This document shows, in pieces, positions 9,103 through 19,400 of a stretch of DNA of 35,779 bases. Source of the stretch: Phytophthora sp. 'mugwort' (taxonomy: Eukaryota > Oomycota > Peronosporomycetes > Peronosporales > Peronosporaceae). The notes beneath the pieces are model-generated. The model searched no databases. It had not been told where the DNA came from and saw only the letters and a program-made list of their open reading frames with translations. The stretch lies in NCBI GenBank assembly GCA_033558025.1, contig JAUCEF010000022.1, positions 1-35,779 of the forward strand, read 5' to 3'. The position numbers were made by a program, and so were the translations under genes. Numbering within the stretch: the first letter of the stretch is position 1; every line of letters starts with the position of its first letter.

Positions 9103-10596
9103 TTATATTAATAAATATAAATAAATTTTGTTTAAATTTATTAATATAATATTAGGATAAATAAATAAAAATAAAATAAATTGAGTACTAATTAATAATA
9201 TTATACTTTGACTTTTATTTATTTGTGAAATATACATTTTTCTAAATATTTTTTCAAAATAAATAATTTTAATTATTTTTAAATAATAAAAAGAGCTTAA
9301 AACACTTATAATAATACCAAAAAATACTAAACTAAAATAATTATTTTTAATAGCTGAAAAAAATATAAATAATTTTGAAAAAAAACCCGCTAATGGGGGT
9401 ATACCAGCTAATGAAAAAATATTTATGATTATAATAATAGCAATTAATTTATTAATAGTATATATATTTGATAAATCTGTTAAATATTTAATTGGTTTAT
9501 GATTGATATTTAAAGATAAATAAGAAGTCCATAAATTAATACTTGTTATAATATAAATTATAATATATAATAAAATAAATGGAATATTATTTAACATATT
9601 TGAAGTAAATCCTATTAATATAAAACCTACATGACTTATTGCACTATAAGCTAATAATCTTTTGATTTTTTTTTGTTGTAATGCCGATAATGCACCGATT
9701 AACATAGATAAAAATGAAATAATATAAAAAAAAATTTCAAAGAAATATGAAATATTAAAAAAAATCTCAAAAAATAAACGAATTAAAATTCCTATAAAAG
9801 CAATTTTTGGTACAATAGCAAAAAAACTTGAAATATTATTTGGAGCACCTTCATATACATCAGGCAACCAAAAATGAAAAGGTGTAGCACCTATTTTAAA
9901 TAAAATACCAACTAAAATAAAAATTAATCCATAAGATAAACTAATTAATATATTTATATTATCTAAAAAATTTATATTTGATAATATTAAAAAAATATTA
10001 TTAAAATTTAATGAACCTGTAATAGCATAAATTATTGAAGAACCAAATAGAATAAAACCTGAAGCAATTGATCCTAAAATAAAATATTTTAAACCAGCCT
10101 CAATTGATAATATCGATTTTTTTTGGGTGGATGTTAATATATAAAAACTTAAACTTTGTAATTCAATTGCTAAATATAAAGTAATAAAATGATTTGCAGA
10201 TACCAATAACATTAAACCCAATAATGATATTAACATTAATATATTAATTTCATATGAATTTATTTTTTGTTGTATTAAATATTTTTGTTGTATTAAAAAA
10301 CAAATAATTGTTAATAAAATTAAAATTATTTTAATAAATTGTGTAAAATTATTAATAAGTAATACACCATTTAATATGTTACTTGAAATATTTGTTATAT
10401 TTAACGTTAATATTAAAAGAATTAATAATAAATATATTATTATAGTAGTAATATTTTTAATAATCAAAATTTTTTGAGCATTTTGATTTTTTTTATAAAA
10501 AACACCAAATAATAATAAAATTAATAAAAAAGTTGTTAAAAAAAATTCGGGGATAATAATTTCAAAATTATTATTAAAAATTTCCTGAAAAAACAT
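9103..10596 (-). CDS. nad2: NADH dehydrogenase subunit 2 (arm 1 copy)
   Basis: This 497-residue antiporter-like membrane subunit of complex I has about 13-14 hydrophobic helices. Key sites are E144 in LAIELQSL, K234 in VGILFKIGATPF, and HFWLPDVYEGAPN at 241-253. GPP-like SLAGIPPLAGFFSKL follows near residue 400. Length is typical of the long, bacterial-like form. It is the first gene of the long transcription unit ending with nad4L, and its 5' end faces nad7 across a 116-bp spacer. Confidence 0.97.
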   Translation of the reverse strand: MFFQEIFNNNFEIIIPEFFLTTFLLILLLFGVFYKKNQNAQKILIIKNITTIIIYLLLILLILTLNITNISSNILNGVLLINNFTQFIKIILILLTIICFLIQQKYLIQQKINSYEINILMLISLLGLMLLVSANHFITLYLAIELQSLSFYILTSTQKKSILSIEAGLKYFILGSIASGFILFGSSIIYAITGSLNFNNIFLILSNINFLDNINILISLSYGLIFILVGILFKIGATPFHFWLPDVYEGAPNNISSFFAIVPKIAFIGILIRLFFEIFFNISYFFEIFFYIISFLSMLIGALSALQQKKIKRLLAYSAISHVGFILIGFTSNMLNNIPFILLYIIIYIITSINLWTSYLSLNINHKPIKYLTDLSNIYTINKLIAIIIIINIFSLAGIPPLAGFFSKLFIFFSAIKNNYFSLVFFGIIISVLSSFYYLKIIKIIYFEKIFRKMYISQINKSQSIILLISTQFILFLFIYPNIILINLNKIYLYLLI

Positions 10597-10712
10597 AATG
10601 TAATAAAAGAAATAAATATTTTAAAAATACTTACTTACTATATATGCTATATATTTATAAAAAAATTAATTTATAAATATTATATTTTTATTAAAAAAAA
10701 AAAAAAAAAAAA
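10597..10712. promoter_or_regulatory. Divergent nad2/nad7 spacer, candidate bidirectional promoter (arm 1)
   Basis: This is the only strand switch with divergent genes in the arm, so both transcription units probably start here. It holds a perfect 11-bp hairpin (10651-10661 with 10670-10680, 8-nt loop), a GTAAGTAAGTA-like stretch read on the minus strand, and a run of 21 A (10693-10713) that ends in the A of the nad7 ATG. No known promoter consensus is recognised; the role is inferred from gene orientation. Confidence 0.5.
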
Positions 10713-11891
10713 ATGTCATTAAAAAAAATTAAAAATTTTTCTATAAATTTTGGTCCACAACATCCAGCGGCTCATGGTGTTTTACGTTTAATTTTAGAAT
10801 TAAACGGTGAAGTTGTTAAAAAAGCTGATTCACATATAGGTTTATTACATAGAGGTACAGAAAAATTAATTGAATATAAAAATTATTTACAGGCGTTACC
10901 TTATTTTGATCGTTTAGATTATGTATCTATGATGTGTCAAGAACATGCATATGTTTTGGCTATTGAAAAATTATTAAATTGTGATATACCTTTACGAGCA
11001 CAATATATAAGAGTTTTATTTTCAGAAATAACACGTATCTTAAATCATTTATTAGCTGTATGTTGTCATGCTTTAGATGTAGGAGCTATGACACCTTATT
11101 TTTGGGGATTTGAAGAACGTGAGAAATTAATGGAATTTTATGAACGTGTTTCTGGTGCACGTATGCATGCAGCTTATTTTAGACCTGGAGGTGTTAATCA
11201 AGATTTGCCTAAAGGTTTGTTAAATGATATATATATTTTTTGTGAACAATTTAATACCCGTTTAGATGAAATTGAAGAAATGTTAACTAATAATAGAATT
11301 TGGAAACAAAGATTAGTAGATATTGGTATTATATCTGCTAAAGATGCTTTAAATTTTGGTTTTAGTGGTGTTATGTTACGTGGATCAGGTATTTCATGGG
11401 ATTTACGTAAAACACAACCTTATGAAATTTATGATCAATTAAAATTTGATATACCTGTAGGTACAAATGGCGATTGTTATGATCGTTATTTAATTAGAAT
11501 AGAAGAAATGCGACAATCAATTCGAATTATTTTGCAAGTACTTAATAAAATTCCCCAAGGTCCTATTAAATTAGATGATAAAAAAATTACAAATCCAAAT
11601 AGAATTCAAATTAAAAATTCTATGGAGTCTTTAATTCATCATTTTAAATATTATTCAGAAAATATTTGTGTAAATGCTGGTGAAACTTATACAGTTATTG
11701 AGGCACCTAAAGGTGAGTATGGTGTTTATTTAGTAGCAGATGGTACAAATAAACCCTACAGATGTAAAATTAAATCACCAGGATTTTTACATTTACAAGC
11801 ATTAGATTTTATAGCTAAAAATCATATGATTGCTGATGTTGTTACAATTATTGGTACTTTAGATGTTGTTTTTGGTGAAATTGATCGTTAA
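10713..11891 (+). CDS. nad7: NADH dehydrogenase subunit 7 (arm 1 copy)
   Basis: This 392-residue 49-kDa subunit (NuoD type) forms, with the PSST subunit, the quinone-reduction site of complex [15 protein letters not shown] at residues 13-26 contributes the quinone-site His; the [20 protein letters not shown] and VEAPKGE-type motifs (here [14 protein letters not shown]) are all present, and the protein ends FGEIDR as in nearly all Nad7. Length is normal. It begins directly after the poly-A tract. Confidence 0.98.
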   Translation: MSLKKIKNFSINFGPQHPAAHGVLRLILELNGEVVKKADSHIGLLHRGTEKLIEYKNYLQALPYFDRLDYVSMMCQEHAYVLAIEKLLNCDIPLRAQYIRVLFSEITRILNHLLAVCCHALDVGAMTPYFWGFEEREKLMEFYERVSGARMHAAYFRPGGVNQDLPKGLLNDIYIFCEQFNTRLDEIEEMLTNNRIWKQRLVDIGIISAKDALNFGFSGVMLRGSGISWDLRKTQPYEIYDQLKFDIPVGTNGDCYDRYLIRIEEMRQSIRIILQVLNKIPQGPIKLDDKKITNPNRIQIKNSMESLIHHFKYYSENICVNAGETYTVIEAPKGEYGVYLVADGTNKPYRCKIKSPGFLHLQALDFIAKNHMIADVVTIIGTLDVVFGEIDR

Positions 11892-11929
11892 TATTAATTA
11901 TTAGAATAAAATTTTATTTTCAATAAATT

Positions 11930-12349
11930 ATGCAAAAAAAAAAATTTAAAAAGTATAAATTAAATCAATTACAAAAAATTAAACAAACTTATAAATATAT
12001 ATATATATTTCGTTATAATGATTTAAATATTAATGAAATAATATCTTTAAAAAAAAAAATTAAAAAATTTGATTATAAATCTTTAATATTAAATCAAAAT
12101 TTAATTATTGATATTTTTTTAAAATTAAAAGGACAAGGTTCTATTTTAATAATTTATGGAAATAATGAATTAAATTTAATAAGGGATTTATATAATTTTA
12201 AAAAACTTGAATTAATTTATTTGAGTATTCAAAATAATATTTATTCTAATTTAAAAGTAAAACAAATATTATCTAAAAACTATCCACCTTTAAATAATTT
12301 AATTGTTCAATCATTTTTAAATTTTATATATTATTTAAGAAAAATTTAA
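11930..12349 (+). CDS. rpl10: Probable ribosomal protein L10 (arm 1 copy)
   Basis: This 139-residue, Lys/Asn/Ile-rich protein has no membrane segment. Its order of elements resembles uL10: an N-terminal YKYIYIFRYNDLNINEI (compare the L10 'Y..V..V.YRGLTV.Q...LR..L' strand and helix), then the KSLILNQNLI region, then LKGQGSILIIYGNNEL (compare 'L.GPTAI.F...DP') and a helix containing LYNFKKLELI. The C-terminal half is diverged. It lies between nad7 and trnH in the same direction. The assignment is by pattern only; it could be an unrelated lineage-specific ORF, but open length and identical retention in both arms support a gene. Confidence 0.5.
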   Translation: MQKKKFKKYKLNQLQKIKQTYKYIYIFRYNDLNINEIISLKKKIKKFDYKSLILNQNLIIDIFLKLKGQGSILIIYGNNELNLIRDLYNFKKLELIYLSIQNNIYSNLKVKQILSKNYPPLNNLIVQSFLNFIYYLRKI

Positions 12350-12352
12350 AAA

Positions 12353-12425
12353 GGCGATTATAACTTAAAGGTAGAGTGTTAGATTGTGGGTCTAAGTGTT
12401 ATGGGTTCAAGTCCCATTTTTCGCC
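12353..12425 (+). tRNA. trnH(GTG): tRNA-His (GTG), arm 1
   Basis: The anticodon arm TTAGA-TTGTGGG-TCTAA and T-arm ATGGG-TTCAAGT-CCCAT are perfect. The 5' end has the extra G(-1) opposite C73, the histidine identity element. In that register the acceptor stem has two adjacent T.T mismatches (pairs 5 and 6), unlike the other tRNAs here. Only 3 nt separate it from the rpl10-like stop. Confidence 0.88.
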
Positions 12426-12447
12426 CATTTTTAAATTAAATTTTTTT

Positions 12448-13923
12448 ATGTTTAATAAGTTTATATTAATTTTTTTACTTATTTTACCATTAATTACGGT
12501 TATTATATTAGCTTTTTCGAAAAATGAAAAATTTATAAAAAATTTTAGTATTTTTATGTCTTTTTTCATTTTTTTAATGTCATTACCTTTATGGATTTTA
12601 TTTGATAAATCAACTTCTAATTTTCAATATTTATTTAAAATAGAATGGATTAGTCAATTTAATATTAATTTTTATTTAGGTATTGATGGTATTTCATTAT
12701 TTTTTATAATTTTAACAACATTTTTGATTCCAATCTGTATGTTAATTAGTTATGAAATGATTAATAAAAATATAAAAGAATATTTTATTTTATATTTTAT
12801 TTTAGAATTTTGTTTAATCATTTCATTTAGTATATTAGATGTACTTATTTTTTATATTTTCTTTGAAAGTGTATTAATTCCTATGTTTTTAATTATAGGT
12901 ATTTGGGGTTCAAGAGAACGTAAAATTAAAGCTTCATATTTGTTTTTTATGTATACATTAGCAGGTTCATTATTTATGTTTATTGCCATTATTCATTTAT
13001 TTTTAACTGTGGGTACAACTGATTATCAAATATTATATTATAGTAATTTTAATTTTTCATATGAAAAATTTTATTTCTTAGCTTTTTTTTTATCATTTGC
13101 TGTTAAAGTTCCAATGTTACCTTTTCATGTTTGGTTACCGGAAGCACATGTTGAAGCACCTACCGCAGGTTCTGTACTATTAGCTGGTATTTTATTAAAA
13201 TTAGGATCATACGGTATGATTAGGTTTTTAGTTCCTTTATTTCCTAAAGCTGCATTATATTTTACACCGTATATTTTAGTTTTATGTTTAATATCTGTTA
13301 TTTATGCGTCATTAACAGCTATACGACAAACAGATTTGAAACGTATTATTGCTTATGCATCAGTTGCTCATATGAATTTTATAATATTGGGTATTTTTTC
13401 TTTAACTATTCAAGGATTAGAAGGTAGTATTATTCAAATGATTAGTCATGGTTTAGTATCGAGTGGTTTATTTTTTTCAATTGGATGTTTATATGATCGA
13501 TATCATACAAGATTTATTAATTATTATGGTGGTTTAGCACATACAATGCCTTTATTTTGTATTGCATTATTTATTTATGTATTAGCAAATATGTCTATTC
13601 CAGGTTCAAGTAGTTTTGTGGGTGAAATTCTTATTTTAACTGGAGTTTTTGAAGATAATACTACAACAGCTGTTTTTGCGACAATTGGTATGTTTTTGGG
13701 TGGGGTATATTCTTTATTATTTTATAATCGAATTTGTTATGGTAATATTCAAAATATTTATTTAAAAATTTATTATGATTTAACTTATCGTGAATTTTTA
13801 ATTCATTTAATATTAATTATAAATATCTTTTTATTAGGTTTATATCCTAAAATTTTTGAAAGTTGTATGCATGAAAGTGTTTCAAAAATTTTAATACATA
13901 TTGATTTTTCTTATTTTTATTAA
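12448..13923 (+). CDS. nad4: NADH dehydrogenase subunit 4 (arm 1 copy)
   Basis: This 491-residue antiporter-like subunit of complex I has the conserved E140 (IFFESVLIPMFLIIG), K220, and VPMLPFHVWLPEAHVEAPTA at 221-240 followed by GSVLLAGILLKLGSYG. The chosen ATG gives MFNKFILIF, 22 nt after trnH; a reading extending upstream would start inside the tRNA. Its stop codon is part of a 22-nt hairpin before trnE. Confidence 0.97.
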   Translation: MFNKFILIFLLILPLITVIILAFSKNEKFIKNFSIFMSFFIFLMSLPLWILFDKSTSNFQYLFKIEWISQFNINFYLGIDGISLFFIILTTFLIPICMLISYEMINKNIKEYFILYFILEFCLIISFSILDVLIFYIFFESVLIPMFLIIGIWGSRERKIKASYLFFMYTLAGSLFMFIAIIHLFLTVGTTDYQILYYSNFNFSYEKFYFLAFFLSFAVKVPMLPFHVWLPEAHVEAPTAGSVLLAGILLKLGSYGMIRFLVPLFPKAALYFTPYILVLCLISVIYASLTAIRQTDLKRIIAYASVAHMNFIILGIFSLTIQGLEGSIIQMISHGLVSSGLFFSIGCLYDRYHTRFINYYGGLAHTMPLFCIALFIYVLANMSIPGSSSFVGEILILTGVFEDNTTTAVFATIGMFLGGVYSLLFYNRICYGNIQNIYLKIYYDLTYREFLIHLILIINIFLLGLYPKIFESCMHESVSKILIHIDFSYFY

Positions 13924-13941
13924 ACAAAATTTTTTGTTTAA
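13920..13941 (+). other. 10-bp hairpin at the nad4 stop (arm 1)
   Basis: TTAAACAAAA pairs perfectly with TTTTGTTTAA around a 2-nt TT, overlapping the nad4 TAA and ending 6 nt before trnE. It could protect the nad4 3' end; there is no further evidence. Confidence 0.45.
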
Positions 13942-13947
13942 TAAAAA

Positions 13948-14019
13948 GCCCTTTTAGTCTAATGGTTAGGACATTACCTTTTCACGGTAAAAATACGAGT
14001 TCAATTCTCGTAAAGGGTA
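13948..14019 (+). tRNA. trnE(TTC): tRNA-Glu (TTC), arm 1
   Basis: A 72-nt cloverleaf with acceptor GCCCTTT/AAAGGGT (one G.T), D-stem GTC/GAC, anticodon stem TTACC/GGTAA, loop TTTTCAC and T-arm ACGAG-TTCAATT-CTCGT. Confidence 0.95.
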
Positions 14020-14098
14020 TAAAAAATATATATTTGATATATTTTGGTAATTATAATAATTTATAATTATTAAATAATATGATAATTTAATAACCTCT

Positions 14099-15628
14099 AT
14101 GGCTATTGAATTATCATATATACTGGAATCAAATATTAAAAAATATAAAGATGAAAAAAGTTTACAAGAAACAGGTATTGTTCTTTCAATGAGTGATGGT
14201 ATTGCAAGATGTTATGGTTTAACTAAAATTCAAGCAGGTGAAATGGTTGAATTTAATAATGGTAATATTAAAGGAATGGCTTTAAATTTAGAACCTGATG
14301 TTGTTGGTGTTGTTGTTTTTAGTAATGATAGAGAAATTCAAGAAGGTAATTTTGTACGAAGAACTGGATCTATTGTTAGTGTACCTGTAGGACCTGAAGT
14401 ATTAGGTAGAGTAGTTGATGCTTTAGGACAACCCATTGATGGTAAAGGTCAAATTAACAGTAAATTAGAAAGTAGAGTTGAAGTTAAAGCTCCAGGTATT
14501 ATGCCTAGAGAAAGTGTTAAACAACCTGTACAAACAGGTTTAAAAGCTGTAGATAGTTTAATTCCTATTGGTCGTGGTCAAAGGGAATTAATTATTGGTG
14601 ATAGACAAACAGGTAAAACATCTATTGCTATTGATACTATAATTAATCAAAGAGAACCTCATTTAAAAAAAGATATAAATAATCAATTATATTGTATTTA
14701 TGTAGGTGTTGGTCAAAAAAGATCAACAATTGCTGAATTAACAAAAACTTTAGAAGAAAAAAATGCAATGTTTTTTTCTGTTATTGTAGCGGCTACTGCT
14801 TCAGATTCAGCACCCTTACAATATTTAGCTCCATATACTGGTTGTGCTTTAGGTGAATATTTTAGAGATAATGGTAAACATGCTGTTATTTTCTATGATG
14901 ATTTATCAAAACAAGCGGTAGCTTATAGACAAATGTCTTTATTATTAAGAAGACCTCCAGGTAGAGAAGCTTATCCTGGAGATGTTTTTTATTTACACTC
15001 TCGTTTATTAGAAAGAGCTGCTAAAATGAATAAAAAAATTGGTGGTGGTTCATTAACCGCATTACCTATTATTGAAACACAAGCTGGAGATGTTTCTGCT
15101 TATATTCCAACAAATGTTATTTCAATTACTGATGGACAAATTTTTTTAGAAACAGAATTATTTAATGAAGGTCAAAGACCTGCAATTAGTGTTGGATTAT
15201 CTGTAAGTCGTGTTGGTTCTTCTGCACAAATTAAAGCTATGAAACAAATTGCTGGTACAATGAAATTAGAATTAGCACAATTTAGAGAAGTACAAGCATT
15301 TGCTCAATTTGGTTCTGATTTAGATGCTACAACTCAACAACAATTAAATAGAGGGATTAGATTAACAGAAATGTTAAAACAAGGTTTAAATATACCGTTA
15401 TCTGTTGAAAATCAAATTGTAATTATTTATTTAGGTGTACGTGGTTTCTTAGATAAAATTGCTGTTGATAAAATTTCAAGTTTTGAAATTAGTTGGTTAA
15501 ATTTTATAAAAAATAATCATTTTAATATTTTAGAAGAAATCTTAAATAAAAAAGAAATATCTAAAGAATTAGAAAAAAAACTTAATATTTTAGCAACAAA
15601 TTTTACTAATAATTTTATTACAAAATAA
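14099..15628 (+). CDS. atp1: ATP synthase F1 alpha subunit, 509-residue form (arm 1)
   Basis: This subunit forms the catalytic F1 head with beta and lies on the matrix side. The P-loop GDRQTGKTS is at 167-175, [18 protein letters not shown] at 261-278, [17 protein letters not shown] at 286-302 and the arginine finger R371 in [17 protein letters not shown]. Length is typical. Mitochondrial encoding of atp1 is seen in some protist groups and in plants and argues for a gene-rich genome. The TAA stop (15626-15628) exists only because of the A at 15628; the other arm has T on the coding strand there and extends by ten residues. The stop is 14 nt from the palindrome tip. Confidence 0.97.
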   Translation: MAIELSYILESNIKKYKDEKSLQETGIVLSMSDGIARCYGLTKIQAGEMVEFNNGNIKGMALNLEPDVVGVVVFSNDREIQEGNFVRRTGSIVSVPVGPEVLGRVVDALGQPIDGKGQINSKLESRVEVKAPGIMPRESVKQPVQTGLKAVDSLIPIGRGQRELIIGDRQTGKTSIAIDTIINQREPHLKKDINNQLYCIYVGVGQKRSTIAELTKTLEEKNAMFFSVIVAATASDSAPLQYLAPYTGCALGEYFRDNGKHAVIFYDDLSKQAVAYRQMSLLLRRPPGREAYPGDVFYLHSRLLERAAKMNKKIGGGSLTALPIIETQAGDVSAYIPTNVISITDGQIFLETELFNEGQRPAISVGLSVSRVGSSAQIKAMKQIAGTMKLELAQFREVQAFAQFGSDLDATTQQQLNRGIRLTEMLKQGLNIPLSVENQIVIIYLGVRGFLDKIAVDKISSFEISWLNFIKNNHFNILEEILNKKEISKELEKKLNILATNFTNNFITK

Positions 15629-15633
15629 TATAA

Positions 15634-17193
15634 TTATTTTTTTATTAATAAAAAATAATTATAATATTTTGTAATAAAATTATTAGTAAAATTTGTTGCT
15701 AAAATATTAAGTTTTTTTTCTAATTCTTTAGATATTTCTTTTTTATTTAAGATTTCTTCTAAAATATTAAAATGATTATTTTTTATAAAATTTAACCAAC
15801 TAATTTCAAAACTTGAAATTTTATCAACAGCAATTTTATCTAAGAAACCACGTACACCTAAATAAATAATTACAATTTGATTTTCAACAGATAACGGTAT
15901 ATTTAAACCTTGTTTTAACATTTCTGTTAATCTAATCCCTCTATTTAATTGTTGTTGAGTTGTAGCATCTAAATCAGAACCAAATTGAGCAAATGCTTGT
16001 ACTTCTCTAAATTGTGCTAATTCTAATTTCATTGTACCAGCAATTTGTTTCATAGCTTTAATTTGTGCAGAAGAACCAACACGACTTACAGATAATCCAA
16101 CACTAATTGCAGGTCTTTGACCTTCATTAAATAATTCTGTTTCTAAAAAAATTTGTCCATCAGTAATTGAAATAACATTTGTTGGAATATAAGCAGAAAC
16201 ATCTCCAGCTTGTGTTTCAATAATAGGTAATGCGGTTAATGAACCACCACCAATTTTTTTATTCATTTTAGCAGCTCTTTCTAATAAACGAGAGTGTAAA
16301 TAAAAAACATCTCCAGGATAAGCTTCTCTACCTGGAGGTCTTCTTAATAATAAAGACATTTGTCTATAAGCTACCGCTTGTTTTGATAAATCATCATAGA
16401 AAATAACAGCATGTTTACCATTATCTCTAAAATATTCACCTAAAGCACAACCAGTATATGGAGCTAAATATTGTAAGGGTGCTGAATCTGAAGCAGTAGC
16501 CGCTACAATAACAGAAAAAAACATTGCATTTTTTTCTTCTAAAGTTTTTGTTAATTCAGCAATTGTTGATCTTTTTTGACCAACACCTACATAAATACAA
16601 TATAATTGATTATTTATATCTTTTTTTAAATGAGGTTCTCTTTGATTAATTATAGTATCAATAGCAATAGATGTTTTACCTGTTTGTCTATCACCAATAA
16701 TTAATTCCCTTTGACCACGACCAATAGGAATTAAACTATCTACAGCTTTTAAACCTGTTTGTACAGGTTGTTTAACACTTTCTCTAGGCATAATACCTGG
16801 AGCTTTAACTTCAACTCTACTTTCTAATTTACTGTTAATTTGACCTTTACCATCAATGGGTTGTCCTAAAGCATCAACTACTCTACCTAATACTTCAGGT
16901 CCTACAGGTACACTAACAATAGATCCAGTTCTTCGTACAAAATTACCTTCTTGAATTTCTCTATCATTACTAAAAACAACAACACCAACAACATCAGGTT
17001 CTAAATTTAAAGCCATTCCTTTAATATTACCATTATTAAATTCAACCATTTCACCTGCTTGAATTTTAGTTAAACCATAACATCTTGCAATACCATCACT
17101 CATTGAAAGAACAATACCTGTTTCTTGTAAACTTTTTTCATCTTTATATTTTTTAATATTTGATTCCAGTATATATGATAATTCAATAGCCAT
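15634..17193 (-). CDS. atp1: ATP synthase F1 alpha subunit, 519-residue form (arm 2)
   Basis: It is identical to the arm 1 copy through residue 509. Because 15664 is A on the plus strand, the stop codon is replaced by a Tyr codon and the frame continues for ten residues ([10 protein letters not shown]) to a TAA at 15636-15634. That stop lies on the far side of the palindrome axis, so if 15646 is a true end, this version can finish only when transcription passes round the tip. One of the two C-termini could also be a sequencing error. Confidence 0.93.
   Translation of the reverse strand: MAIELSYILESNIKKYKDEKSLQETGIVLSMSDGIARCYGLTKIQAGEMVEFNNGNIKGMALNLEPDVVGVVVFSNDREIQEGNFVRRTGSIVSVPVGPEVLGRVVDALGQPIDGKGQINSKLESRVEVKAPGIMPRESVKQPVQTGLKAVDSLIPIGRGQRELIIGDRQTGKTSIAIDTIINQREPHLKKDINNQLYCIYVGVGQKRSTIAELTKTLEEKNAMFFSVIVAATASDSAPLQYLAPYTGCALGEYFRDNGKHAVIFYDDLSKQAVAYRQMSLLLRRPPGREAYPGDVFYLHSRLLERAAKMNKKIGGGSLTALPIIETQAGDVSAYIPTNVISITDGQIFLETELFNEGQRPAISVGLSVSRVGSSAQIKAMKQIAGTMKLELAQFREVQAFAQFGSDLDATTQQQLNRGIRLTEMLKQGLNIPLSVENQIVIIYLGVRGFLDKIAVDKISSFEISWLNFIKNNHFNILEEILNKKEISKELEKKLNILATNFTNNFITKYYNYFLLIKK
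15643..15649. other. Centre of the 15.6-kb palindrome (7-nt unpaired tip)
   Basis: Bases 15629-15642 pair exactly with 15650-15663, leaving TATTAAT unpaired at the axis (15646). Fourteen pairs outward is the single A.A mismatch 15628/15664, beyond which pairing is again complete. A short loop plus an extrahelical mismatch resembles incompletely paired hairpin telomeres. Whether such an end exists physically is not shown by sequence. Confidence 0.85.
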
Positions 17194-17272
17194 AGAGGTT
17201 ATTAAATTATCATATTATTTAATAATTATAAATTATTATAATTACCAAAATATATCAAATATATATTTTTTA

Positions 17273-17344
17273 TACCCTTTACGAGAATTGAACTCGTATT
17301 TTTACCGTGAAAAGGTAATGTCCTAACCATTAGACTAAAAGGGC
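17273..17344 (-). tRNA. trnE(TTC): tRNA-Glu (TTC), arm 2
   Basis: Exact inverted copy of 13948-14019, placed between atp1 and nad4. Confidence 0.95.
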
Positions 17345-17350
17345 TTTTTA

Positions 17351-17372
17351 TTAAACAAAAAATTTTGTTTAA
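17351..17372 (-). other. Hairpin at the nad4 stop (arm 2)
   Basis: Exact inverted copy of 13920-13941, 10 bp with a 2-nt loop overlapping the nad4 stop. Confidence 0.45.
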
Positions 17373-18844
17373 TAAAAATAAGAAAAATCAATATGTATTA
17401 AAATTTTTGAAACACTTTCATGCATACAACTTTCAAAAATTTTAGGATATAAACCTAATAAAAAGATATTTATAATTAATATTAAATGAATTAAAAATTC
17501 ACGATAAGTTAAATCATAATAAATTTTTAAATAAATATTTTGAATATTACCATAACAAATTCGATTATAAAATAATAAAGAATATACCCCACCCAAAAAC
17601 ATACCAATTGTCGCAAAAACAGCTGTTGTAGTATTATCTTCAAAAACTCCAGTTAAAATAAGAATTTCACCCACAAAACTACTTGAACCTGGAATAGACA
17701 TATTTGCTAATACATAAATAAATAATGCAATACAAAATAAAGGCATTGTATGTGCTAAACCACCATAATAATTAATAAATCTTGTATGATATCGATCATA
17801 TAAACATCCAATTGAAAAAAATAAACCACTCGATACTAAACCATGACTAATCATTTGAATAATACTACCTTCTAATCCTTGAATAGTTAAAGAAAAAATA
17901 CCCAATATTATAAAATTCATATGAGCAACTGATGCATAAGCAATAATACGTTTCAAATCTGTTTGTCGTATAGCTGTTAATGACGCATAAATAACAGATA
18001 TTAAACATAAAACTAAAATATACGGTGTAAAATATAATGCAGCTTTAGGAAATAAAGGAACTAAAAACCTAATCATACCGTATGATCCTAATTTTAATAA
18101 AATACCAGCTAATAGTACAGAACCTGCGGTAGGTGCTTCAACATGTGCTTCCGGTAACCAAACATGAAAAGGTAACATTGGAACTTTAACAGCAAATGAT
18201 AAAAAAAAAGCTAAGAAATAAAATTTTTCATATGAAAAATTAAAATTACTATAATATAATATTTGATAATCAGTTGTACCCACAGTTAAAAATAAATGAA
18301 TAATGGCAATAAACATAAATAATGAACCTGCTAATGTATACATAAAAAACAAATATGAAGCTTTAATTTTACGTTCTCTTGAACCCCAAATACCTATAAT
18401 TAAAAACATAGGAATTAATACACTTTCAAAGAAAATATAAAAAATAAGTACATCTAATATACTAAATGAAATGATTAAACAAAATTCTAAAATAAAATAT
18501 AAAATAAAATATTCTTTTATATTTTTATTAATCATTTCATAACTAATTAACATACAGATTGGAATCAAAAATGTTGTTAAAATTATAAAAAATAATGAAA
18601 TACCATCAATACCTAAATAAAAATTAATATTAAATTGACTAATCCATTCTATTTTAAATAAATATTGAAAATTAGAAGTTGATTTATCAAATAAAATCCA
18701 TAAAGGTAATGACATTAAAAAAATGAAAAAAGACATAAAAATACTAAAATTTTTTATAAATTTTTCATTTTTCGAAAAAGCTAATATAATAACCGTAATT
18801 AATGGTAAAATAAGTAAAAAAATTAATATAAACTTATTAAACAT
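17369..18844 (-). CDS. nad4: NADH dehydrogenase subunit 4 (arm 2 copy)
   Basis: Protein of 491 residues identical to the copy at 12448-13923, with the same ATG 22 nt downstream of trnH. No substitution was seen, so neither copy is decaying. Confidence 0.97.
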   Translation of the reverse strand: MFNKFILIFLLILPLITVIILAFSKNEKFIKNFSIFMSFFIFLMSLPLWILFDKSTSNFQYLFKIEWISQFNINFYLGIDGISLFFIILTTFLIPICMLISYEMINKNIKEYFILYFILEFCLIISFSILDVLIFYIFFESVLIPMFLIIGIWGSRERKIKASYLFFMYTLAGSLFMFIAIIHLFLTVGTTDYQILYYSNFNFSYEKFYFLAFFLSFAVKVPMLPFHVWLPEAHVEAPTAGSVLLAGILLKLGSYGMIRFLVPLFPKAALYFTPYILVLCLISVIYASLTAIRQTDLKRIIAYASVAHMNFIILGIFSLTIQGLEGSIIQMISHGLVSSGLFFSIGCLYDRYHTRFINYYGGLAHTMPLFCIALFIYVLANMSIPGSSSFVGEILILTGVFEDNTTTAVFATIGMFLGGVYSLLFYNRICYGNIQNIYLKIYYDLTYREFLIHLILIINIFLLGLYPKIFESCMHESVSKILIHIDFSYFY

Positions 18845-18866
18845 AAAAAAATTTAATTTAAAAATG

Positions 18867-18939
18867 GGCGAAAAATGGGACTTGAACCCATAACACTTAG
18901 ACCCACAATCTAACACTCTACCTTTAAGTTATAATCGCC
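18867..18939 (-). tRNA. trnH(GTG): tRNA-His (GTG), arm 2
   Basis: Exact inverted copy of 12353-12425, including the two acceptor T.T mismatches, so these are not random read errors in one copy. Confidence 0.88.
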
Positions 18940-18942
18940 TTT

Positions 18943-19362
18943 TTAAATTTTTCTTAAATAATATATAAAATTTAAAAATGATTGAACAATTAAATTATTT
19001 AAAGGTGGATAGTTTTTAGATAATATTTGTTTTACTTTTAAATTAGAATAAATATTATTTTGAATACTCAAATAAATTAATTCAAGTTTTTTAAAATTAT
19101 ATAAATCCCTTATTAAATTTAATTCATTATTTCCATAAATTATTAAAATAGAACCTTGTCCTTTTAATTTTAAAAAAATATCAATAATTAAATTTTGATT
19201 TAATATTAAAGATTTATAATCAAATTTTTTAATTTTTTTTTTTAAAGATATTATTTCATTAATATTTAAATCATTATAACGAAATATATATATATATTTA
19301 TAAGTTTGTTTAATTTTTTGTAATTGATTTAATTTATACTTTTTAAATTTTTTTTTTTGCAT
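18943..19362 (-). CDS. rpl10: Probable ribosomal protein L10 (arm 2 copy)
   Basis: Identical 139-residue protein to 11930-12349. See that entry for the uL10-like pattern; the assignment is tentative here as well. Confidence 0.5.
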   Translation of the reverse strand: MQKKKFKKYKLNQLQKIKQTYKYIYIFRYNDLNINEIISLKKKIKKFDYKSLILNQNLIIDIFLKLKGQGSILIIYGNNELNLIRDLYNFKKLELIYLSIQNNIYSNLKVKQILSKNYPPLNNLIVQSFLNFIYYLRKI

Positions 19363-19400
19363 AATTTATTGAAAATAAAATTTTATTCTAATAATTAATA

